NCBI RefSeq assembly: GCF_047511655.1
Contig: NC_133394.1
Coordinates: 109,884,343 to 109,948,342, forward strand
Length of the DNA stretch: 64,000 bases
Origin: Castor canadensis
Taxonomy: Eukaryota > Chordata > Mammalia > Rodentia > Castoridae
Direction: 5' to 3'
Every line of letters starts with the position of its first letter. The first letter of the stretch is position 1. This document shows, piece by piece, positions 1-12,007 of the stretch. The notes under the pieces were generated by a model. It was not told the DNA's origin. It saw nothing but the letters and a program-made list of their open reading frames with translations, and searched no databases. The position numbers and the translations under genes were made by a program.

Positions 1-832
1 AATGAAACCCCAGCAGCACAGCAACTAAGAGATAGCATAGATAAATGGGACCTCATAAAACTAAAAAGCTTCTGTTCATCAAAAGAAATGGTCTCTAAAC
101 TGAAGAGAACACCCACAGAGTGGGAGAAAATATTTGCCAACTATACATCAGACAAAGGACTGATAACCAGAATATATAGGGAACTTAAAAAACTAAATTC
201 TCCCAAAACTAATGAACCAATAAAGAAATGGGCAAGTGAACTAAACAGAACTTTCTCAAAAGAAGAAATTCAAATGGCCAGAAAACACATGAAAAAATGC
301 TCACCATCTCTAGCAATAAAGGAAATGCAAATTAAAACCATGCTAAGATTCCACCTCACCCCTGTTAGAATAGCCATCATCAGCAACACCACCAACAACA
401 GGTGTTGGCAAGGATGCGGGGAAAAAGGAACCCTCTTACACTGTTGGTGGGAATGTAGACTAGTACAACCACTCTGGAAAAAAATTTGGAGGCTACTTAA
501 AAAGCTGGACATCGATCTACCATTTGATCCAGCAATACCACTCTTAGAGATATACCCAAAAGACTGTTACTCCAGAGGCACCTGCACACCCATGTTTATT
601 GCAGCACTATTCACAATAGCCAAGTTATGGAAACAGCCAAGATGCCCCACCACTGGCGAATGGATTGAAAATGTGGTATCTATACACAATGGAATTCTAT
701 GCAGCCATGAAGAAGAACGAAATGTTATCATTCGCTGGTAAATGGATGGAATTGGAGAACATCATTCTGAGTGAGGTTAGCCTGGCCCAAAAGACCAAAA
801 ATCATATGTTCTCCCTCATATGTGGACATTAG
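1..832 (+). pseudogene. L1 ORF2 C-terminal fragment, frameshifted
   Basis: ORF2p is the L1 endonuclease/reverse transcriptase that copies L1 RNA at nicked chromosomal DNA. Only the region C-terminal to the RT domain is in the window. The frame is open from base 1 to the stop at 739-741. It reads the conserved '[12 protein letters not shown]', '[11 protein letters not shown]', '[12 protein letters not shown]' and the cysteine-rich '[18 protein letters not shown]', which is the typical L1 C-terminal Cys/His segment, followed by 'DPAIPLL'. Compared with the copy ending at 24904, two bases are missing near 667, so the last ~55 codons continue in another frame to a TAG at 830-832. The fragment is dead through this frameshift and through any 5' truncation beyond the window. 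Confidence 0.9.
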
Positions 833-1329
833 ATCAAGGGTAAACACAACAAGGGGATTGGACTATGAGCACATGATAAAAGCGAGAGCACACAAGGAAG
901 GGGTGAGCATTGGTAAGACACCTAAAAAACTAGCTAGCATTTGTTGCCCTTAACGCAGAGAAACTAAAGCAGATACCTTAAAGCAACTGAGGCCAATAGG
1001 AAAAGGGGAACAGGTACTAGAGAAAAGGTTAGTTCAAGAAGAATTAACCTAGAAGGTAACACCCATGCACACGAAATCAGTGTGAGTCAATGCCCTGTAT
1101 AGCTATCCTTATCTCAACCAGCAAAAACCATTGTTCCTTCCTATTATTGCTTATACTCTCTCTACAACAAAATTAGAAATAAGGGCAAAATAGTTTCTGC
1201 TGGGTATTGAGGGGGGGGAGAGGGAGGGGGCGGATTGGGTGGTAAGGGAGGGGGTGGGGGCAGGGGGAAGAAATGAACCAAGCCTTGTATGCACATATGA
1301 ATAATAAAAGAAAAAGAAAAAAAAAAGAA
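1..1329 (+). mobile_element. Young rodent L1, 3' portion (cut by window start)
   Basis: The segment carries the last third of L1 ORF2, then a 3'UTR with a G-rich tract (about 1210-1270), the family 3' signature near 1285 and an A-rich tail ending near 1329. It aligns by eye with the 3' end of the full-length L1 at 19441-25358 and the minus-strand copy at 54823-55888. The left end is outside the window, so neither its length nor a TSD can be judged. Confidence 0.93.
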
Positions 1330-1330
1330 A

Positions 1331-1734
1331 GCTTTTGGAGATTTGGTGATAGAGAGGAATGACCCACATGAAAATGCCAGCTGTCTGGAGGTCAGTGTGT
1401 TGGGAGCCCACAGGGAGGGGTCCCTCAGGATCATCACCTTCTCTCCTCTTTTTATGGCTGTCTGGCTCATGTCCCTCTACTTGAGGCCCCTCCCAGCACC
1501 TTCTTTCTGAACTTAGGTCCACTCTTATTCAAATACCAATCAGTTATCCTGTGTTCACTCACTTGAATTGTAGGCTCTTTTCCTAATGAACAGCCAGACT
1601 TTCTAATTGGCTGTGAGCTTCTGAAGATCAGAGTTGCTGTCATATGCAGCACCATGTAAGCATGTGGGAGGCCCTGGAGAAGCTGCAGCCCTGAAGCAGG
1701 ACCCAAGGTTTTGTACTTCCAGCCAAGGGACTTG
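1331..1734. other. Unassigned intergenic sequence
   Basis: This is non-repetitive to the eye and somewhat GC-richer than its surroundings. The minus-strand open frames here run into the L1 G-tract or lack any recognisable protein similarity. No gene is supported. Confidence 0.5.
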
Positions 1735-1905
1735 TAACTACTGCAAATCTCAGTTTCCCTGTTTGTAAAATGGATATAAATATACCCCAGATTCAAGAGG
1801 TAACATGTATATTGCTCTGGACATAGCAGTCTGTAAATAACCTGTGCATATCATTATCATCACTCAGGGTTGATACACAATAGGTATTTAATAAATGCAT
1901 ATCTA
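1735..1905 (+). repeat. MIR SINE fragment
   Basis: The 3' half of a MIR (tRNA-derived mammalian-wide SINE) is recognisable. It has the core 'cagtttccctgtttgtaaaa', then 'tgga', and the LINE2-like tail 'ataggtatttaataaatgca'. It is strongly diverged, as expected for this age. Confidence 0.75.
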
Positions 1906-2065
1906 CTGATTAATGAAAAAATAATAATAATTTAACATGCTGCATGTTTGCAATAGTCATGAATCTGTTCCAATAATCATGTAGACTACTAAGTTTCATT
2001 TATCAACCCAATGGACAATGACTAGTCCCTAGTGCTGCAGCAAACAAACCACTCAGAGTTTACAT

Positions 2066-2230
2066 CCCTGCTGCCTCAGTTTTCCCAGATGTAAATTGTG
2101 GAAGAAATAAAGTTCCTCATGGGAGTGCTATAATGATTTAAGTGATTTTATATATGTTAAGTTGAAAGATGTCTAACTCATGCCAATTATACCTTACCTA
2201 TAATAATAATTACTACTACTTCTATTATTT
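2066..2230 (+). repeat. MIR SINE fragment, diverged
   Basis: The stretch 'tgcctcagttttcccagatg' followed by an AT-rich stretch and TAA/TAC triplets matches the MIR core and 3' region in outline. Confidence 0.5.
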
Positions 2231-3265
2231 GCTAGAACAGATAAGAGAAAAACATTACTGAGAAAAATAGAGCATGTGACCCTGCCTAGGTGGGAGAATA
2301 TGAAGAGTAAAGAGAACATGTATTCTTAAATTTGTGTGAGATATTATATTACTGAGATGAGTTCTAACATCCTAAACTCAAACTAAAGTTCAAGTAAATA
2401 TGCTGCTGAAAACCATACAACATTCAAGAAGAAAATTTTCGCTTGACAAAAGTGAATGTTAAACACACAGTTGGAAAGTTTTTATCAAATGTTCTTCTCT
2501 ATGCCTTTAAAACAACAAGATCCAAGATCCTCTGAGAAAAAGAGTAAAGTTCTAATTTGACCTAACTGCAGGGAATGCCCATTCAGCCATGAGTGTTTCT
2601 TTATTAGATACATGGCAATTAAGCTTCTGTACTACATTTTTATGAGGTCTTTTCTGTTTCAAAGATGAATCAGGTAGTCCATATGCAAGTAGAGAAATAT
2701 ACAGAAACATAATTTCAAATAATTAGAGTTCTAGTAAAATTAAGAGCATAGTGTCATACGGAATAAATAAAAATTGCCCAAAGGCATTTACAGCCTTAAT
2801 TTAAAGTTAAATTATGCATTGTTGATAATAGCTTCACTTGAAATTATTTTTCCACAGTAGCCTCAAAGAATAAAAATAATAAAAATGGAAGGGATATTTC
2901 TATTTGTTAATTAATAACAGATCACCATATGTTAATAAATTGACTTAATGATAAGTAAATATCAATTTCCAAATATTCAAAGTTGAAATAAAAGCAAAGA
3001 TGAACAGTATCTCTATCTTCTTGTGGTTCCTTCAGAGCTATTTATAAACTCTATGATTTCAAAAGATGAGAATGATAGCAAATTCTAGATACTCCCATTT
3101 ATCTTTCCCTTTATCTTTGGAAATCCATCTTATTTGTTGACCTAATTTATATCATGAGAAGGTGAAGATAAGTGTAACAACAGAAAATGGATGCAACTAT
3201 TTTTAAAATAATATTGTATACAATAATAATCTTAGGCTCTTCAGATCACTTGTTACATTTATGTT
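2231..3265. other. Unassigned AT-rich sequence
   Basis: No gene, no long open frame and no repeat that I recognise. The composition is AT-rich throughout. Confidence 0.5.
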
Positions 3266-3432
3266 TTAAAAACTTTTGATGTAGTTACTGTTATTTTCCT
3301 TTATATATTATAAAACTGTGTTTCAAGGATGGCAATGAATAATGGTAATACAGTTTGTAAGTGGTGAACATAGAATTTGAAACCAGAGCAATATGTCTCA
3401 AAATCTATAGCTCATACTCACAGTATACCTGC
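3266..3432 (-). repeat. MIR-like fragment, antisense
   Basis: The order 'tactgttattttcctt', then 'aaaactgtgtttcaag', 'gtaagtggtgaacatagaat' and 'ttgaaaccag' follows the antisense MIR pattern (count of bases in lower-copy order, B-box side last). It is very diverged. Confidence 0.45.
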
Positions 3433-4489
3433 CTCCAGACGTGTATGGCAATTTTGGCACAAATTGCTGCAACATACAATAAGAAACAAGATCCTGAGAA
3501 GGATAACTTTCTTTCTCCAAGGTATTAAGGTACAGATAAAATAGAGTGACTTAAAACAGCAATTCTTTAGGAGTTTCATTTAAATATCCTATAAAAATTA
3601 GTTTCTTCTACTTTATTTCCCCCATCATTTTTGTTCACTAAGAAGATAAAGTATTCTTGTAAAAGAAGAAAAAATCAAATTACTTCAATAGACAAGATTG
3701 ATGAAACCTTGGAAAAAAATAATGATTGAAATTCTCAGCTGCTCTCCAAGGTGATTAAATCCTAATTGAGGAAAGGGCCGTGTGTGGAAACCGCAGGCTA
3801 CAACAGAATGGTTCTGTGGGCTCCAGAGGAGATACAGTTGGATCGAGTGTATTCTGCAATTGCTTTAGGCAGTTCCATATTGAATGCTTACAATTCAATA
3901 ATACGAAGGGCTGACATTATAATGATTTCTACTCTTCCTAATTATTCCGAGATGTTTGCTGACATGCATAAGTAGTCTTCCACAGTGCCATTTAAAAGGG
4001 TATGGAAGACCTCTCATTTATGTGGACAGAGTTCAATTGGTTTGGGGGGGATGATATTCTATTCCCCCCCTGGAATATATTGTGCAGCCAATCTTTGAGC
4101 CTAATACCTGTCATCTATCATTTTTCATCAGTAGAATTTGACTTATGGGGTCAGGGAATGACAAAGTCTTACAATATTTAAGGAGTAATTGATCATTTGG
4201 ATTCCCGCCAGACACAAAAACGTAGGAAAGAAGTTCACATTCTCAAGGAAAGAACTTTCCTATTTTTCCCCACTTTTCAGATTAGAAAAATAAGTTTCAA
4301 AAGTATTTCATGTTTTATTAATGACAACATAAGGGGCAAAGCTGTCTGCTTTTTTCTTTTTTTTTTTTTCTTGCATTGTGCTTTATTGCTTTTTAAGAGA
4401 ATAGTCATCTCTCTTTGGATCAACCTCACTTACCCTTTTTTTCATGTAATGGATAACAAAAAGGTGCTATATCCACAACTCATTTAATG
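3433..4489. other. Unassigned sequence with one 69-codon open frame
   Basis: The plus-strand frame at 3766-3975 is open for 69 codons and does not sit in a repeat that I recognise. It shows no motif, signal peptide or membrane segment, and its start lacks supporting context. A poly-T run lies near 4350-4370. I would not call a gene. Confidence 0.35.
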
Positions 4490-4605
4490 GATCTTTTTAC
4501 ATGCCTGCCATATGGCAATGGTGAATAAAACAAATGTTCTTGCCTTCTGGGAGCTTACAATTAAGGAATAAAGATAAATATTAATCAGAGACTTATAGGT
4601 AAAAG
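4490..4605 (+). repeat. Ancient LINE 3'-end fragment
   Basis: The stretch 'tggtgaataaaacaaatgtt' followed by 'cttgccttctgggagcttac' matches a very common mammalian-wide LINE 3' segment. I cannot separate L2 from an old L1M by eye. Confidence 0.5.
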
Positions 4606-4849
4606 TCAAGAGACTGATTTCTTATACGCAATATGAAAAAATGAAAGAGAACTAAATCGTTGTTTTCTATAAGAGCCACTTGAGTTTGGAGAAGAGGAAA
4701 GAAAGAGAAATCATTGGGGAAAACCTGAGGAAACATCAAAACATTAAAAAATGTTTTATTCAATGATCAATTTATATACTAAAGAATTTGACTCTGTTTT
4801 TAGTATTTGGCCTCTGACAGTTTTTAGGACCTATAGCTCTTTCATTCTC

Positions 4850-5440
4850 TTTTGTCCACAAAAATATCAGGTGCTACCTCTCATGGCATCCATAGTCAGA
4901 TCAAGCCATGCAAACCCTGGTCCACATGAGAGAACACGCATACACTCCCCTTAGCCACAATACAAACTAAAACCATCACTTCTCTCTTGGTTCGAAACAC
5001 GTTAGATCAGCTTGGGGACCTGTCCACCCGCCTCCGTGAGATAGCCCTATTTTGTGAAATGTAAACATTTTCACATGCCATGAACCAGTCGGTGGTGGCA
5101 TCATCTGTCTTGTCATGTGACCCAACTTAGTGGAAGGAAATTTGATTCCATCCTACCCCCCTCAATTATTTGTTGCTATGAGCAGGAGAGTCAGAGAGAT
5201 GGTCACCAAATCCCTTGGGTGTTTTTTTCTATTCTTTTTAATTGATAATTGGTTCTACTGCCTGATGGTGAGCTTTCCCTTGGAGCTGTGCTCCCCCTTG
5301 GAGCTGTGCTCCTTTAAGGGTGCTAATATCAAGTCATAGCAAGCCTTTGGTTTAGATTTATTGGCCTAAGTTACAAGTTTCAGCAACTGTCATTTAGGAA
5401 GAGGAGATGTTGAATTAGAGTCCTGCATAAACTGGTACTG
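4850..5440. repeat. CpG-bearing unassigned block, possible solo LTR
   Basis: The block holds several CpGs (for example at 'ggttcgaaacacg' and 'cccgcctccgtgag') in an otherwise CpG-poor region. It also holds a direct duplication of 'cccttggagctgtgctc' at about 5278-5311. The composition and layout look like a degraded LTR, but I recognise no family and see no convincing termini. Confidence 0.25.
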
Positions 5441-8400
5441 GGTTATGGATCTTAGCCCTTAACTATCCTTGACCTTCAATAGTCAATAATAAGGTATCAG
5501 ATACTTAAAAGTAACTAAGAGAATTATATATTTTGATTCCAGCTAAGTGATGAAAAATATTATATTCAAGAGAATATAATATCCTCACTCTGACCATTGA
5601 TTATTAGTTTCAGTCAAGCATTGATTCCCGTTCTATTGAACTCTTGGAAGATAGACTAATTTACTGCACAAACTCAGAGCTCCTCAAATAGACCTTGCAC
5701 AAAAGCAAAGATCCACGTACCTAAAGCTAAATTACGTCCTGGAATTCTAGGAGGCTTTACATGTTTCTGTCCATGTAAGTCATGCATGTGTCCATGACTA
5801 TGTACAAAACAAAAAAAGGAAAAAAAAACATGGTCTTTGGCCTTAAAGGATTTAAAAAGTTCATTAAACTGAATGTTTTACCCCCAGCTCTGCCAAAGAT
5901 CTCCAAGACCATAATCCCAGTGTATTACTGGAATAGCCTGCAAAGACTTTGCATCAAGACACTGCATAATTCTAACCCTGTTTTGGTCCTGGTTTCCTAA
6001 ATACCAATAAAGCAACAGTCACTCTAGGGAATGTTCCTATCTCTGACAAAATTTGGGGGGACACACTGGAAAAAGAAACATAAATCTGAGCAAGGTAAAG
6101 AAGACCTAAAATATTTCCAGTTACCATACATACACTTACCTTGATACCAGAGGAGGAAATAAAAACATGAAACTGTGCTTTGCTATTTAAGCCATCTGCA
6201 AAAGCAAATTTTACTAAGGAGGAAAATTACTTTGAAACCATCTTTGTAGATCACTGGGGGCTGAAGTTCATGTTATATTAAACCTTACTTTATTAGGGCA
6301 TTGAGATGGTAATCTTAAAGATGATAGGTCTTATGGTTACTGTTTTATTGCAAGGTGTAGTTTAGTCCATGTACCACATTTTAGTCTACTTTAATCAACC
6401 ACTGGTTTACTTATAAATTCTTTGGTTCCTTACAAAGTGTGCACATGAGTTTTTATTCTTCAGTTGAGTAGTCCTTATCTTTTCACATTTCAAATGTAAG
6501 AAACAATGGGAGAGACAATTTGAACTCCAGACTTTTGTAATGAACATAATATTTATTTAAAAATCCTGTTTTTGCTTAGGATATAATTCATGTTATAAGT
6601 AAAACAAAGTATTTATTCTCTAACACATATTTAGTATCTGTCTACATTCATCAGGCATTATTATTGGTATGTAATCATGAAAGAAAAAGTCTCTTTTATC
6701 ATATGAAAAGTAGATATACCTATGATGCTATTCTTCCTTACATATGATTAATGCAGTAATGTCAGTTGTTGTATCTCCACACATGTTGCCCTGGTTTTGT
6801 AGAGATGAAAATTAAGTCAATCCCATAAATCATATCTGTAACTGTCTCACCATTGGGTCTTAGAGACATAATTCATGCACTCATACACATATTCCATTTA
6901 AGATATTGATTGTTTAAATGGAGTTAAGGTATAAAAAGAAATCTAATTTATCTGGATTTGAGTTCGGATGAGTTTATCAGGAGGCAAGTGGGAGGAAGGC
7001 ATACCGAATAGTGACAAGAACAGTTGTCAAGAGAGAAGGAGGTAGCATTGCATTGTTTGAGATTCACAATGATTAAATGTACCGGAATAATATGTTGAGA
7101 TAAAAAAAATAATAGAAATTTGATTGTGGTTAGATTGCCAGCAAGTATATACCTTTTCCTTTATGGCAGATGAATGAGAACCAATGAAAAATTTTAAACA
7201 AATATGGAACATAGTCTTATTTGTAGATGTGAAATAAAATTTTGACACCATATGTGCAAAACAAATTTTAGAAAGCAATAAATATATTGTGATAGTCTAG
7301 TTAAGCATTCCTTGTATGCTTCATTACAGAATTTTCTCCATACTTAGCTCTGTATATCATTCTTCTTGTAGAAAACATAGCATGATGTGCTGATGACTTG
7401 AAATAAAAAGGTAACATTGAAACAAAGCAAATTACTCACATTTGGATGCAATTGAGTCATATCTGCCTGTATATGTCCTTATTAAATAACAATCATTTTT
7501 TGAGGAAATAGTAGTTCTATAAGCTAGCTACATTTCTCCTCAAAGACTGAGACTTGGAAAAGTTGTCATGTAATAAATACAAAGCTGGAATTTCAATTCT
7601 GGTGTGTCAAATGCAACTAACACCAAATTCTTTGATTCCTACACTCTACTCACTTATGCCTGCATTGCATCCTGCTGCCTGCTTACTCCCACCACATTCA
7701 CCAAGATTTTACTTAGAAATAAGCAGCTTTCAGACTGGATTCTATTGGCTTAATTGACACATTTGATGAACTGAAGTGATGCACTTTAATGAAAAGGGAG
7801 AAATGGTAAACATATAATTGCTAACTGATTGTTCAGGCATTTACTGGCTATAGTGTGTGCATTTTTTCTTTTTGTGGTAAGGACAATCACTAAACACATA
7901 GACACTAGAAAGATTTGTGGACAAGACTACCCTCAGTTACAATGAATTTGATTTTAAAAGACATCAAAAATAACAAATATATTGAGAACTCAGAGAATAA
8001 ACAGTAACTAACACACAGAAACAAACAATAACAAAGGTCTGATTTCGTGTTGAAGCCCAGTAAATGGTTTGAAATTGAGTGCTTTTCAATTTCTACTTCA
8101 TCTCATTACCCTAGAGAACAAAATCTGAATATTGGAAATATAATGAAATATCAACATGCAACTGTATCTCTGGTACGTTATGCTTTTGTTTCAAAAATGA
8201 GACACCTCACTGGGAAACTTTCCTCTAAAAAGTAGGCAATATGAATTCTTCACCTATATCTCTTCTCATTCCTGTCTGCAGTGTGATTTTATTACTTAGG
8301 AAAATGATAAGTGGACTTATATTGAGTTCAACAAGAATTCATATTGAAGTACTGGATTTTATCAGTGTCTTATAAATAATTCTAAGAAGTCTTATAACAT

Positions 8401-9345
8401 CTGTTAAACCCCAGAAGGATATAAATTATTTTTATTTTCAAAAGAAAGGTGCATAGGTAAAAGAGATTCTTTTCTCTCACAAGATAACTTGCAGAACTCT
8501 GTTTTGTGATACATAAACCAGTGACATTTGGGTGCCATAGAAAGATTCATCTAGCGATGTATTAGGGATTAATGGTCCTTTACTCTTATAAAGGAAGAAG
8601 TTGCCTCAGAAACAGAGACATGAATTTCATGCTCAAAACATAAATAAATATGCTTCTTTAACATACACAGAAGAATCATGCAAAAAATTGGGTACAGATA
8701 ACCATTATGTATACTATATCAGGAATGTAATATGTTACAAAGTGAGTAGATTTTTTTAAAAGGAAGAAAATATGTTCTCTTACCTCCTAGGTCAAAGATG
8801 AAAAACATGCTGTCACTCATCTTTTTTGGTTCTTGGCAATACTGACTTATTGAAGATACTTTCTCCTGAACATGAAATAAACCACCTAAACTGTCTCAAT
8901 GCATTGATTCTTCTCAGCTTCAAATGAATCCATAAATTGGCTTATAAATTGAGATGTCTTAGCCAAACCTGGAGAGTATGTTAAAGTTGAAAGGAAAAGA
9001 AAAGGCTAATATTTGAGGGGTAGCTTCTGGACAACTCACTAGGTCTGGCTTAGTTTGGACAAAGATAAGGATATTTTCTAGATAATCACAATCCAGACAT
9101 TTTTGATACAAGTAAGTAGAGGTAGGAGAAAACTGGATTAGTTTAATGTCAACATTTATCTTATCAATTATTAAATCAAGTTGAGATTAATAGGATTCCC
9201 ATGATATTGTATAAGAACACAATTAACTAGTATGCAACTTAGTTTCCTGAGTGGTGCTCCATGAAACATTGTCTTTTTTTAATGCCACATTATAATAGCT
9301 ATTAGTTATGTAAACCATGAATATTACTTATTTGTTCATTCATGT
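5441..9345. other. Long unassigned AT-rich stretch
   Basis: No LINE, SINE or LTR could be recognised, and no open frame has protein-like features. It includes a perfect 11-bp-stem hairpin at 5557-5582 and a short splice-site-bounded segment on the minus strand at 8784-8865, both described under findings. This may be unique intergenic or intronic DNA. Confidence 0.5.
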
Positions 9346-10120
9346 AATGATTTCTGATCCTTATTTTGTGCCAAGTGTCTATGTAGGTGCTGGAGAACTT
9401 GCAGCAAAAAGAAACCTGAAAATCCCTGATTGAGGTACATTGAAAATAATGACAAAATTTATGTACATGTCATATTTTATATCATTATAATTCATATGAA
9501 AAGAGCAGGGTAGGAGTGATGAGTGGAATTTTTATTTTACTTAAGACATTTAAGAAAGTTCTCTTTCAAAAGATGACTGATACCTAAAGAACTGAAAGAA
9601 GTAAGTTAAAAGCAACATGGAAATATCCAGGGGAGTGTAGACCAAGTAGGAGCAATAGCAAATGCCAAAGCACCAAGGTGAAGGGGAGCTTGGTGCATTC
9701 AAGAAGTAATGAGGATGCCAGTGTGGAATGATGAAGTCAGCACAGCTGGGATGCATAATAGTGTCTAAGTAACCTTGGCAACACTGGCCATATATTAAGT
9801 GATTCAGAAAGACAGTGGAGAGTTTTAGGAAGAGAACAGATGAGATATGATGCATAGTTACAATGAAATGATAGAGGTTATGTGGAGAATTCATTGTAGG
9901 ATCAAAAAAATATATAAAAGATAGAATTCTACTTTGGAGTCTATTTAAACATCACAAATGAAAAATTATAGTGGTTTAGAGGATTTAGAATGAATAAGCA
10001 TCAAAATAAGTATATTTTGATGGAGGAGCCCTTATGATTTGTTAGAATATCATCTTTGGGTTTAAAAGAAATACAGTAGTCAAGGATAACTTCAATTTCA
10101 TTACCTGGGAGATGTAGAAG

Positions 10121-10440
10121 AAATCATTGTGCAGTGGTACAGAAGATAGACTCTGTAACCAAACCTCCTTGGCTTTACCACAGAGATCACTTTGTGGAAC
10201 GCTGGGCAAGCCATTTAGGTTCCCCATGCCTCAGTCCCTCATTGGCAAAATTATTTTGTTTTTGGTACTGAGTCTTGAACTCAGGGCCTCATGCTTGCTA
10301 AGCAGGCACTGTACTTCTTGAGCCACTCCACCAGTCCACCATTGGAAAAATGAGCATAACAGTATTATACACTTACAGTGAATGTGAAATGAGATATTTA
10401 TAAAACACTAAGTACAGGGTCTGACATATAGCATGTCCCA
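10121..10440 (+). repeat. MIR SINE, split by a younger ID-type SINE
   Basis: The MIR body runs from the 'cagtggtacagaagatagac' head through 'gctgggcaagccatttaggt' to 'cctcagtccctcattggcaaa'-type core (shown in part). After the inserted SINE it resumes with 'attggaaaaatgagcataac' and ends with 'agtacagggtctgacatata'. Both halves are collinear with the MIR consensus. Confidence 0.8.
10251..10339 (-). mobile_element. ID-like tRNA-derived SINE inserted in MIR
   Basis: Read on the minus strand, this is the ID-like monomer with 'ggcctgagttcaaga'-type B box and an A-rich tail. On the plus strand 'gagccactccaccag' is diagnostic. It is flanked by a near-perfect TSD: 'cattggcaaaa' at 10240-10250 and 'cattggaaaaa' at 10340-10350. 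Confidence 0.85.
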
Positions 10441-12007
10441 CTCTTATATATACATATGCATATATATTTCTTTATTTAGTGGTAGTTACTTAGATGATAA
10501 ACAGTTTTGAAATAGAATATGTCAAGAATTCAGTCTAGTTTAAGATAGTTATTAGATATCCAAAGGAAAAAGATGTATATTCAGGTGAATATATTAAACT
10601 AATATTCTAAGGAAAGGTTTAGATTGCACATTGAAATTTTGCAACTAACAGTGTATAAATACCCTGAAGTCAGAGGCCTGGACAAGATTACATAGCAGTA
10701 AGTGCACAAAGGAAAGATGGTAGAGGACTGAACCCCAAGACATCCAAATTATTAAGATCAAAATTGCTAGTACTAAGAAGGAATGACCAGGACAGTAGAA
10801 GAAACAAAATAGGTTCTGAAAGCTAAACAAAGAAAATATTTCTATGAAAAAGTAGTACATTTATGTAGGAGATTAATTTTTGAAAATAAATCATCTTTTC
10901 ATGTTAAAAGTTATTAAAAGTGGTAATTTATGGTCACCATCTTAATGTCATGAACTGTACAGCAAAGTATATATAATCAGTCCAGGTAACAAAATCTTAA
11001 CACAGAAAGAGTAGCTTCCTCACTAAAAACAAGTAAGAAAAAGGATGCCCACTGTGCGCACCATTACTCAACATATTTAAGTTAAGTAAATCAATGAAAA
11101 AAGAAAATAATGAGAAGTATAAGAATTTGAAAGAAAACAGAACTATCTGTACTTGTAGATGGTAGAAGTGTCTATTCTGTTGTTATCTATCTCTGCTTCT
11201 CAAAATTAACATTCAAGAATCATTACTGTTCATATGTAGAACCAAAAGTCAACTACAAGATGTTATGGAATCTAGGATGTCATTTTTAATGAAATAATTA
11301 TTTCACAAAAATGAAATAACTAGGCCTAAACTTAATAAGAAATATCTAAATTTTATATTTGTAAAATCATAATACTCCCCTGAAATATCTAAATATAAAT
11401 GTAGACTTGAACAAAGCAAGAAAAGGCAAATTATTGGACAGGCAGATAAACATCAGAAAGATCTTAGTCTTCTCTATGCTAATTTGCAAACCTAGTTCAA
11501 TCATAATTTATAAGTTTTCTGCTGGTGCTTTGTATTTTTGGAACAAATGAATTATAAATTTCATTTGGAAAAGCAAAAAACAAGAATAAGTTAGGAAAAC
11601 ATTGAAAAATATTGTTGCAATTATAGTGGTAAATATTGAAACACTAAATATTGAAACACACTATAAACACTCTGAGATTTAAAACAAAAGATCTGGTATC
11701 AGTGTATGAATCAGACACATGGATGGAACATATAGAGTGCATATCAACTTTCTGCAATATTATTACTCTTTTTGATAGGTGACATTGATGAAAATGGAGA
11801 TCTTTATAGAAAAAATAATTTTGATTAATTCATTTATTCTAATTGCATCAGAGAATTCAATGAAAAGAATCTAAAGCACAAGGTAGTATAATACACAATT
11901 TCATAACTTGGGAGCAAATGAAATTTTACTAATTTTGATATAATTCAAAATCAACAAGAGAGTGATTTTAATTGGATAAAAATTTGAAAAGAAAATCCCT
12001 TGAATGG

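Larger units (their letters stand above)
9350..10880 (+). repeat. Ancient LINE 3' region, interrupted
   Basis: Segments appear in the order of a very common mammalian-wide LINE 3' region: 'tgtgccaagtgtctatgtag' near 9370; 'gcaaatgccaaagcaccaag' near 9659; 'gatgccagtgtgg' near 9713; 'agtcaaggataacttcaatt' near 10078; 'ttagatatccaaaggaaa' near 10552; and 'aggactgaacccc' near 10724. The order is broken by a MIR (10121-10440). The subfamily (L1M or L2 type) is uncertain. Confidence 0.55.

Noticed and set aside
1151..1522. Pro/Ser-rich 123-codon minus-strand frame
   Set aside because: It runs through the antisense of the L1 G tract and A tail into flanking DNA; composition is entirely due to low-complexity sequence.
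4197..4487. 96-codon plus-strand frame
   Set aside because: Dominated by Phe and Leu from a poly-T run; no motif.
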